The notes beneath the pieces are model-generated. The model had not been told where the DNA came from and did not search any database. It worked only from the letters and a program-made list of their open reading frames with translations. A stretch of DNA of 64,000 nt from Enchytraeus crypticus (Eukaryota; Annelida; Clitellata; Enchytraeida; Enchytraeidae): positions 3,184,001 through 3,248,000 of the forward strand of contig CAJHZI010000457.1 of the NCBI GenBank assembly GCA_905160935.1, read 5' to 3'. The position numbers and the translations under genes were made by a program. This document shows positions 24,488 to 33,831 of this stretch, piece by piece (positions within the stretch are counted from its first letter, which is position 1; every line of letters starts with the position of its first letter).

Positions 24488-27400
24488 TCACAGCTCATCC
24501 TTGAGGTTCAACTGGAAAGACGTTAGAATACTGACGCGATCCTTCAACTTCTTCTTCTTCTTCTCGCTCACTTTTCCTTCGCTCAGTCTTTCCACTCTAG
24601 CGAGCTCCTGTGTAATAAACTTCTCTCCCGCTTCCAGAACCTTCTCCATTGTCTTCACGTAGACTGACGCTCGCTCTCCGATCAGAGGGTCCGAGGCGTT
24701 AAGTCTGTCTCTAGCAGCCTTGGCCTTCTTCAGGATGGATTTTCTCTCACTTGAATCCTTGATGGATGTCAGGAATCTTCTTGTGAGTACATCCAGTTCT
24801 TCGATACACGCCGGAAGTCCTATCCATAATCCTGCAACACAATTACGAATTATAAATTATTAATATATACTGTATCTGACTCTCTTAGTGCACTGCCTAC
24901 TGGCAGGTCCATGGCATATAACGCCTCTGTCTCCCGTTTTCCTGTGATGTGGACTCAAGTTGTCATTAGCTTATCACAGTGAACTAGTGCGAGGCTTTAA
25001 TGCAAACGACTGTGTCAAATAGCATCAGAACATGTTCAATGGAAGTTGGCCTGTATGTTTTAAATTAACATATTAAAACGATGAAAATGTATTTTTAGTT
25101 GTTGCCAAGTTCATCAGGTTTTCTTAATCCTCTCTCACCTTACGGGTGTTTAAAGTTGAACAAAAACTGATTAGCTGATGAATCGATTGATTGATATATT
25201 GATTGACAGATTGATTAATTGACTTAATGAAAGATTGATTGATGGAAAGAGTAATTGTATGATATGTTTAAATCATTTAATATAGACCACATGCATGAGC
25301 AATCGGCCTATGGACTTGCCTTAAATTTTGTGAAAAATTTTAAACCGCATTTCTCATTCCCTAGTCTATTCTAAAACCGTTCAATCTAAATTGAAAGTTA
25401 GGTCTACAGTTAAACTTTAGTATCACAAATTGAAATGCTCACAATATTTTCACATACTGACCAGTCTCTTTAATGACGAATTTGATGATATCGTCGGCTT
25501 TCTCTGCATCTCCCTCATACACAACAGGGTGGTCGAGATCTCCATCTTTAAAGAGTCGATACTCGGGGTAGTTAGCCGCCTTGATCCCATACCTCGCGCC
25601 CACTTCGCTGTTCTCCTTCTTACCAATATCTGCAAAAACATGCACTTACTGTGTAACAAATCGGTTCTTGAGAAGGCGGTATGATAAGATAGATGGATGG
25701 ATGGATGGATGGATGGATGGATGGATGGATGGATGGATGGATGGATGGATGGATGGATGGATGGATGGATGGATGGATGGATGGATGGATGGATGGATGG
25801 ATGGATGGATGGATGGATGGATGGATGGATGGATGGATGGATGGATGGATGGATGGATGGATGGGATGGATGGATGGATGGATGGATGGATGGATGGATG
25901 GATGGATGGATGGATGGATGGATGGATGGATGGATGGATGGATGGATGGATGGATGGATGGATGGATGGATGGATGGATGGGATGGATGGATGGATGGAT
26001 GGATGGATGGATGGATGGATGGATGGATGGATGGATGGATGGATGGATGGATGGATGGATGGATGGATGGATGGATGGATGGATGGATGGATGGATGGAT
26101 GGATGGATGGATGGATGGATGGATGGATGGATGGATGGATGGATGGATGGATGGATGGATGGATGGATGGATGGATGGATGGATGGATGGATGGATGGAT
26201 GGATGGATGGATGGATGGATGGATGGATGGATGGATGGATGGATGGATGGATGGATGGATGGATGGATGGATGGATGGATGGATGGATGGATGGATGGAT
26301 GGATGGATGGATGGATGGATGGATGGATGGATGGATGGATGGATGGATGGATGGATGGATGGATGGATGGATGGATGGATGGATGGATGGATGGATGGAT
26401 GGATGGATGGATGGATGGATGGATGGATGGATGGATGGATGGATGGATGGATGGATGGATGGATGGAGATAGAGATAGAGAGAGATAGAGAGAATTATGA
26501 TAGGGAGAGAGAGAGCAACACTACAATATCATGTAGTGAAATAGGGAGAGGGACAGTCCAGCTGTGAACTTCCTTCAACGAAGAATAAGTCTACCTCAAC
26601 TTTCCCGCCCTATAGAGCTAAACAAAGAAGAATTAAAATTAAAAAACATGCACTTTAGTGAAGAGATGTTCTGTGCTGATATCTGTAACATTTAATACCA
26701 CCTGTTTAACCATTTGACCGTATATAACTTTATAGCATAAATAGTCAATTATCCATGTTACCAGTTCAGTGAATGTCCAAGATTTAGTTCTCTGATCAGC
26801 TCTACCGGGTACTGAACCAAGGAACGCAAGAGCAGCCTTTTAAAACAGACAGTAGAAACAGAGAGACAGAGAGAGACAGTAGACAGGTAGGTAGAGAGAC
26901 AGTAGAGACAGAGAGACAGGGAGAGACAGTAGACAGATAGGTTGAGAGACAGTAGAGACAGAGAGACAGTAGAGACAGTAGAGACAGAGAGAGACAGAGA
27001 GACAGAGAGAGACAGAGAGACAGAGAGAGACACCGACCCTGTATATTGACCTCGGCTACTAGCAGATCTGACTGAGCAACGCAAGACTCTGCGACCTTTC
27101 TGAACTGAGCTTGCTTCGGTCCATACGCGTGTGACTTGTCAAATTTGATCAAAGCTGCTTTGAATTTTGGAATTATCTGAAAAACGTAAAGTAGGCTACA
27201 TTTTGAAATTAAGTTTAATGTAAACATTTCACAAAGATTGTACTAAAACACAAGACAGACAATTTAATGCCGAATATCTAATTTGATTAGGACCTTTTAT
27301 GTTGCATAGATTTCAATTCAATTTCAACTCTCTCTCTCTCTTAGTGCACAGCCTACTGGCAGGTCCATGGTATATAACGCCTCTACTCTTCTCTGTCTTC

Positions 27401-27986
27401 CGCTTTCTTCTTCATGTCCACATATGAGAGAGTCTTTAATTCATCTAACTTAGGGTCTACCTTATCTCGGCCTACCTCTGCCTCTCTTTCCTTCCATTCT
27501 ACCTTCTATGACCTCTTTTTCTTTTAATAGACTTTTCTCTCTTAGAATGAGGCGTGAAAGGGGGAAAATTCTGACTTGGGATTAATATTTGCCTTATTCA
27601 AAGCCGGGCCGTGTACACCAGTCACTCCTTTCAAAAGGTAAAACTGACGATAACTTTGGCTTCGCCTCTTATTTCCTGTGTTAAGTAGAAAATAAGAATT
27701 AATATTGTTACGCATTCACAATATGGTGCTAGAAGAAATACTAAGAACATACAGTGCCCAAAGAATCTTCATAATCTACTCATACATGTATGCCTATATC
27801 CTTGCAAGGAAAAAGTACTGTATTTACGAAATATATCATTACATCGATTATGTTCCTACTTCCTACCTTGTTAAATGCTTCAGCATTTAGTTGAATGGAA
27901 CCTTTAATGTTCTCGCCCACAATCACTCCAATAAAGCACGTGAATAATAAGCATTGTGAAAATACGTGCAATTTATATAACATCAT
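24488..27986 (-). CDS. ERP29: ERp29, endoplasmic reticulum resident protein 29
   Basis: ER-lumen chaperone-like protein that helps secretory proteins fold and leave the ER. Exons: 27867-27986, 27038-27176, 25462-25629 and 24488-24831. Phases fit and total 256 residues (human 261). Residues 1 to about 24 form a hydrophobic signal peptide. A thioredoxin-like domain follows ([39 protein letters not shown]), without a CXXC site, as expected for this redox-inactive family. GLPAC matches the conserved cysteine region after the linker (Cys151 here). The last exon is the all-helical ERp29 C-terminal domain with a Lys-rich stretch. It ends KDEL, a stronger retrieval signal than the KEEL of mammals. 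Intron 2 is filled by two microsatellites. Confidence 0.95.
24888..24960 (-). repeat. RTE-like LINE 3' end fragment
   Basis: On the + strand 'ctcttagtgcactgcctact' and 'ggcaggtccatggcatataa' match the LINE tail at 62554-62595. It lies in ERp29 intron 3, about 60 bp beyond exon 4. Confidence 0.75.
25692..26466. repeat. (GATG)n tetranucleotide array, about 775 bp
   Basis: Nearly 194 GATG units with two one-base insertions (near 25864 and 25981). The insertions shift all later units, and nothing else breaks the array. It lies in ERp29 intron 2 and ends about 60 bp from the acceptor of exon 3. The WMDG open frames are artefacts. Confidence 0.98.
26643..26803 (-). repeat. SINE-1 fragment, diverged
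   Basis: 'tttaataccacctgtttaac' and 'ccagttcagtgaatgtccaa' match the SINE-1 3' half, with many differences. It lies in ERp29 intron 2. Confidence 0.6.
26849..27032. repeat. (GACAGA)n array at the donor of ERp29 exon 2
   Basis: Mixed GACAGA, GAGA and GACAGTA units. On the coding strand the array begins a few bases inside the intron whose donor is 'cagg|gtcggtg' at 27037. Confidence 0.92.
27325..27565 (-). pseudogene. RTE-like LINE 3' fragment
   Basis: Matches 62554-62770: 'cttagtgcacagcctactgg', 'ggcaggtccatggtatataa' and 'ttccttccattctaccttct'. It has a GA-rich tail and is 5' truncated. It lies in ERp29 intron 1. Confidence 0.75.
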
Positions 27987-28334
27987 GTTGATTTACAATA
28001 TCACAAACGACTTGGTTTGTGACTTTAATGAGTTTATAAGAATGTATAAGTTAAATAACTGGGCAATAAGTTAAATAACTGGGCAACTAAAACTGGACTA
28101 GTTAGATTATTATTGAATTATTGTTGCACCCTTCTGTAGATGACCAATCATATCACAAGACGTGGCAAAACTTCCTTACATTTGCCATCGACGTCAAACC
28201 ATTATCATAATTTATCAATACGCAAACTTTCTTATCAGTTATTAATCTACTTATCTATAACCTTCACTACGTGTCCACACAATTTTAATCACTAGATCAG
28301 CTTGTATTCTTTATGAGCCTACTACTACAAATAA

Positions 28335-28460
28335 TAACAACGGTACGATTAGAGTGCCACTGCATGCTGTCCATAACAACATTGAGCACTATAGAATGAA
28401 TTAAAAACCGATAAGCAGAATGTGGGTGGTCTACAAAAGGTGCGAACCAGAATCCGGGAT
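28335..28460 (-). repeat. 3' end fragment of the YADD-type LINE
   Basis: 'attagagtgccactgc' and 'aacattgagcac' match, with decay, the last ~120 bp of the element at 57300-57430. Confidence 0.6.
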
Positions 28461-28794
28461 CCAGTCAACGGAAGGGAACAGGCGGAATGAACGTCTATGT
28501 GTTGGTCTCAGTTCATTATCATATTTGTGGTCACTGGTTTGGATAGATCTGGTATTTCCTTATTTGTGTTTCTAGAGCACAGTTTATCAGGGACCACCGT
28601 ATCTTATAGAGGCCGCTGGACTATAAGGAACAAAATACGGCAATGAGTTGTGTTAACTAAACCTCGTTTCTGTTTTGTTCTAATAAAGCATGGAACTCGC
28701 AGTCTGAGAATGTCATCTCTTCTGCGTCACTTGCCACGTTAGAAATATAAACAAATACAAAACAAAAAGACGGCGGGATTAGCGCACTAAACGG

Positions 28795-29035
28795 CAGGCT
28801 TAGCGCACTTGGTTTAGTTGCGCGTCAATTATCGAAGTTAAGCTGTATCGACCTCGGTTAGTACTTTGTGGGTGACCACCTTTGAAGACCGAGTGTTAGA
28901 AAAAGCTTAGGAAGGAAAAATCCCAGGGTGATGGAAAGTTATTCTTAAATCCGCGCCGGCTGCAATTGATGCGCCATCAAAAAGCAACGATTACTAATAA
29001 CCATGGAGAGGAAGGAAGAAATGGGTCTTAAACAA
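28795..29035 (+). repeat. 5S-rRNA-derived SINE (SINE3 type)
   Basis: 'cgaagttaagctgtatcgac', 'ctcggttagtactttgtggg' and 'tgaccacctttgaagaccga' track the 3' two thirds of 5S rRNA. A shared body then follows ('gatgcgccatcaaaaagcaa', 'ccatggagaggaagg'). It differs at helix positions from a working 5S gene. Confidence 0.85.
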
Positions 29036-29084
29036 GCAACTGTACTTCCTGACCCAGTTTGCCGTTATGTATGTTTATGCTAAA

Positions 29085-29325
29085 AAGTAAACACGCATCA
29101 TAGTGAAATGATCAACTATATTGATATCTATCACTTTTAAAACCTCATGTTTAAACCGTACTTTAGGCAATTTTGTCCATTTTCCGTAGAATCAGTCCAG
29201 TGAATGTCCGAGATTTTACTCTCAGATAAGCGCGACTGGAATTTCAGCGCGGATGGGAATCGAACCCACGAGTGTTCAATTCACCTCAGGATCTGTCATT
29301 TAAAACTTCATAACATTTAAAAATT
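29085..29325 (-). repeat. SINE-1 copy
   Basis: Full-length in reverse, with the B-box-like region 'tgggaatcgaacccacgag' in the middle. Confidence 0.85.
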
Positions 29326-29830
29326 CATAATGAGTCAGTTCTATCTGTCTGTCTGTCTGTCTGAAGTAACGCCGATTACAGCGCTGCCATCTACAGCGTA
29401 TAAATTTCATAGCAGCGTCATATTTGTCATTCGTAATAAACACTTTTATCATATATAAGAAATTTATAGATATTGATTTATAGCTTTGGCGGCGGAATCT
29501 ATTGGGCAGGGCGGACAGTTGCTAGTCCATATGGTCCTTATGGCAAGCCCTAACTCTTGCCCTGTCACTTTTTGTGGTCCGCAAAAATTTTGAAAGCAAT
29601 TTTCTTATGCTCTGACACAAAAAACACCACTACTTGTAAAATCTAAGAAGCACCATTCATGCAACATATAAAATGTATTAAACTCTCAGTGACTAAAAAC
29701 TAAATCTAAATTAAGGCTAGCCTTAACATTTATAAATGCATAGATCCGTTCTAGCTCCATTCCATACAATACAAAAATTGAGCGCGAAATGCCCATGCCA
29801 CGCCCACTTCAGTCAGTTTAACGCCCAGTT

Positions 29831-30075
29831 AAAAAAGTAAAAACACATTATTGTGAAATGATCAACTATGTTGATATCTATCACTTTTAAAACCACATGT
29901 TTAATCCGTTAGGCAATTTAGACCATTTTCCGTATAACCAGTCCAGTGAATGTCGAGATTTTATTCTCAGGTCAGCGCGGCCGGGATTCGAATCCACGAG
30001 GGTTCAATTCACCTCAGGATTTGTCATTTAAAACTTCATGACGTTACCCCTACGCTATTTAGACATTCTAATTTA
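29831..30075 (-). repeat. SINE-1 copy
   Basis: Full-length in reverse: 'gtgaaatgatcaactatgtt' to 'cgttacccctacgctattta'. Confidence 0.87.
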
Positions 30076-30263
30076 GTTCAATACAATTCAATTTAAATTT
30101 AAGTTTAGTTCAGTTTAAAGTGCCATTTTTCTTAGTTGTGTGCATGTTGGCCTGCATCTAGTAGCATAATTATAAAACTGTAGATACCAAACGCATGATA
30201 TACTCTATTAAATGTGATCATTAAAGGTTTCTTTAGACATCTCATTGATTCTCTTGGCGACTA

Positions 30264-30432
30264 ACGAGAATTTACTCTCGGATCATCGCGGCTGGGACTC
30301 GAACCCACGAGAGTTACTGAGGTGAATTGAACTCTCGTGGGTTCGAATCCCAGCCGCGCTGATCTGAGAGTAAAATCTCGGACACTCACTGGACTGGTTA
30401 ATGATCGTTTCACTATAATGCGTGTTTTATTC
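30264..30432. repeat. Two SINE-1 pieces joined head to head
   Basis: A reverse piece (about 30264-30313, 'ctgggactcgaacccacgag') meets a forward piece (from 30317, 'ctcgtgggttcgaatcccag'). The arms are close to 50 bp and nearly perfect, so the DNA can form a cruciform. The forward piece continues to 'cactataatgcgtgtttta' but lacks about 70 bp of the usual body. Confidence 0.88.
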
Positions 30433-30618
30433 ACAGTTACTCACCTCAGATTCGAACGAATCAAATCAACGCGGCTTTTAAGAATATACACATTATACAG
30501 TATCTCGAATAGGTATAATATATTTAAAGATCTTTAGAAATTTCAAAAAATTACGAGGTTAGCAGGTAAAAGAGCAATAAACTTTGCAAATAAATCTAAA
30601 GCCAAATTGAGCAAGTAG

Positions 30619-30917
30619 AAAAAGATGTGGTGCGACTATATTGGACGGGCTGCGACACGCCGGCTATTCACAGGCGCGATCCCACTACTGCTCGACACGG
30701 GGACTTTTGCCTGCTGCGTTTCCGCCCTGGGCCGGTTCATCCCTCCTTAGACGACCTGGCCTCGCCCGGCTCCCCGAGCGGGACCATATCGATGCCAAGC
30801 TTAGCGCGGACACCCGATCGACATAGCACAGCGCGCCGCAGGGCCCCCGCCCTCAAGCCCTCCACACACCTAAGCCTCCAAGTAGCTGGATTACAGGAGC
30901 ACGCCACAACTCCCAGC
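30619..30917 (-). ncRNA. RN7SL: 7SL RNA, RNA component of signal recognition particle
   Basis: The minus strand reads close to vertebrate 7SL along its whole ~300 nt. The 5' Alu domain shows 'ctcctgtaatcc' + 'agctacttggagg'. The S domain shows 'gatcgggtgtccgcgctaag', 'ggcatcgatatggt', 'aaggagggatgaaccggccc', 'cggaaacgcagcaggcaaaa' and 'cagtagtgggatcgcgcctg' + 'tgaatagcc'. A T5 run (30619-30623) ends it, as for a Pol III gene. There is no poly(A) tail or target duplication, so it looks like a gene rather than a processed copy. It is GC-rich against an AT-rich background. SRP docks ribosomes making secretory proteins on the ER. The open frames on the opposite strand here are meaningless. Confidence 0.96.
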
Positions 30918-30969
30918 GATACTCTATAATCTGAAAGTGCTAGCTATTCTAAATTGAATGCAGAGTTGG

Positions 30970-31740
30970 TTTAACAAAACTTAAAGAACGATTAAGATGG
31001 AAAGGATTGTTGAAAATAGTTAAAACCAGCAGAAATATGATAGAAAATAGTGATGATTTCTTTCAGAAAACGATATTTGAGGAGAAATTTAATTAAAAAA
31101 TTGCAGTTAAATATAAATAGTTCTGCCATCTTCTGAATCAAATTTAATAACAATGTCCGGCTATGCACCCGATTTATCTCCCTTGAAAAGGTAGATATTA
31201 AGAAAATACAGTAGAGCAACAACAGTACAGAGATGTAAGATTCAAATCTAGAAAACCTTTCAAAAGAACAAATTACAAAAATAAGGAAGCTTTAACTAAT
31301 TGTAATTTGTAAAATAAATTGATCAAAAGATTTAATTGGCGCTGTTGTGAGTCTCTTACATACATAATAAGACTCCATTGAAAAGAATCACTCAAAGTTA
31401 AAAAATAGCAGTAGTGTAAATAAATTAGCCACAAAGCATAAATTCCAAAATCCGTTAAATTTTAAATGAGCCATGTCTGTTTGTCTTAAGTAACCGACGC
31501 TCCTTGACCGACACAAAAATCTATTTCTATATTCAAAACGCTTCTGAAATTGTACTCATCTGTTCAACGAACTACGATTATCGGCATTCCTAGATTTTAA
31601 GCATTTTAACATTTTAAGCCAAATGTTTTTTAACGTTACTGTATAAAGCAGATACTAGGAAGAACGAGACAGGCGATGTTTGATGATTTGCTATCTAATT
31701 CGTAGATTATCTGAAGAGAAAAATAGGATTTTTTGTGAGT
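30970..31740. other. No gene recognised
   Basis: AT-rich unique DNA upstream of the 7SL gene. I see no conserved coding signal. Confidence 0.35.
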
Positions 31741-31782
31741 TTAACGTCAAGGTCAGAGTCCGGAGGGGCTTCTCTTTAAGAC

Positions 31783-32012
31783 GTCTAAATAGCGTAGGGG
31801 TAACGTCATGAAGTTTTAAATGACAAATCCTGAGGTGATTTGAATCCTCGTGGGTTCGAATCCCGGTCGCGCTGATCTGAGAGTAAAATCTCGGACATTC
31901 ACTGGACTGGTTATACGGAAAATGGTCTAAATTGCCTAACGGATTAAACATGTGGTTTTAAAAGTGATAGATATCAACATAGTTGATTATTCACTATAAT
32001 GCGTGTTTACTT
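31783..32012 (+). repeat. SINE-1 copy, young subfamily
   Basis: Full-length, with the B-box 'gggttcgaatcccggtcgc'. It differs from the copy at 33128 at only a handful of positions. Confidence 0.9.
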
Positions 32013-32019
32013 TTTTTAC

Positions 32020-33120
32020 TTTTACGTCGAACCCTATCATCGCCGTGATTGATGAACTGACAGACCAACCAAAGTAGCAATCAGACTAGACTGAGTTATA
32101 ATTCAGTTGCCAATGAGAAATGCATGCCAAGCTTATATCAAATAGTTTTTTGCTCTTTGGAGATTATAAGTTAGTTTACTTACAGTATTTAATTTTTAAT
32201 AATTTAAAGACGGTTTTAATTTTTTTTTGAGTTTTCACTGCCAGTGTCTGGCAATTTCCTGCTTTGAAAATATTCAATTGTATAGCTACCAACGGTTTTA
32301 CTGTAATTGGTAATGTAGTAAAAAAAATTTTGTGTTTCAGACTCAAGTAGATTCTGCTATAGATACTAATTATGGTATTACCGAACAGAGCTATGGCTCT
32401 TTTATGGTAGCCTCTTTTGTATTGTTATTTGTTTATCAAACTACATGCACGTTCCTATTGCTTGTATGATCTGTGCTGTGATGAACAAATAAACGGTACT
32501 AAATATAAAAATAAATTTAAAAAAATCAGATTATAATTATCTAACGTAAAAATAGATAAAGAATGCAGCACGGTATTTTTACTTTTTATTCTTCATATTC
32601 TTATTTGTTCGATAAGTTTTTAAGTAAATGTTGTCACCAAAACAGTTCTGGTGGAATGTGTAAATTAAGTGAAAACCGCATGAATGCATACCGAGCTGTA
32701 ATAATGAACTTTGAACTATTCAAATACAAGTTATGAATTAAAAATACTAGTCACTGACTGAATTAATATTGTAAATTTGTACATTAATCTTATTAAGATA
32801 AGTTTTGCATAGCATCGCATGCCAATGGCACTTAATGCTGGTATAGTCTACTTAATTAAGTAAATTTAAGATAAACTTAGATACAAATCAGTCACACACT
32901 ACCAGTTACACTAATTCACCATTACGGTTTCATACTGCTATTGTTTGTACAGATATTTGACTTTGCACGTTACTGTCACTGACCGAACAGGTTTCTGATA
33001 TATAGCAGAGCAAATCAGTGATATGCGAGAGACAACTTTTCTTTGGCGAAGGATTTTAATGACTCTGGGAAATATTTAATGCAGCCTGCCTCAGCAATTC
33101 TTTTAATTGTTTTAATTTTA
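32020..33120. other. No gene recognised
   Basis: AT-rich DNA with homopolymer runs. I see no conserved frame and no clear repeat family. Confidence 0.35.
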
Positions 33121-33127
33121 ATTTTTT

Positions 33128-33360
33128 AGAATGTCTAAATAGCGTAGGAGTAGCGTCAAGAAGTTTTAAATGACAAATCCTAAGGTGATTTGAATCCTCG
33201 TGGGTTCGAATCCCGGTCGCGCTGATCTGAGAGTAAAATCTCGGACATTCACTGGACTGGTTATACGGAAAATGGTCTAAATTGCCTAACGGATTAAACA
33301 TGTGGTTTTAAAAGTGATAGATATCAACATAGTTGATTATTCACTATAATGCGTGTTTAC
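33128..33360 (+). repeat. SINE-1 copy, young subfamily
   Basis: Nearly identical to 31783-32012, including the private 'ggattaaacatgtggtttta' and 'ttgattattcactataatgc' blocks. Confidence 0.9.
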
Positions 33361-33831
33361 TTTACTTTTTTAAAAGCAGCTAAATGACCTCGAGTAGCCG
33401 GGCAGCGATCCAGCATGTATTGCTTTAATCGTTTTATTCGTTAAAATCCCAGATTATCCATAATCGGAGTAATGAATAATAATAATAATAATAACAATAA
33501 TAATAACTTATTGTTAACACTAATACAAATAATAAAAATTATAGTAACAGTACTAATAATTATATAATGGTAACAGTAATTTATTGTATAGATTACTTAT
33601 ACTTGAATATCAGGAGAGATGGTTCAACGAGACCCTTTGTTTGAATCGAATCCATTCAACTTTCAGTGGTTTCACAACTGGGTAAATTGCTAAAAAACAA
33701 TATTTTAAATAATAATTAATAATTACAAGCAGTAAGAGTCACAGGCAGTGTCCTCAACTATTAGGCACAATCCATTTAATGATTATACAATATACATTTA
33801 TTTAAACGATGCACAAATCTAAATAAGTTTA

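Noticed and set aside
25581..26567. Long open frames of repeated WMDG residues
   Set aside because: They are translations of the (GATG)n array in all three frames; they lie inside an ERp29 intron.
30627..30929. Proline- and Arg-rich open frames on the + strand
   Set aside because: Antisense of the 7SL RNA gene; the GC-rich RNA gene simply lacks stops.
33180..33250. tRNA gene at the 'gggttcgaatccc' box
   Set aside because: The box is part of SINE-1; no cloverleaf with acceptor stem and anticodon arm can be drawn, and the same unit recurs elsewhere.
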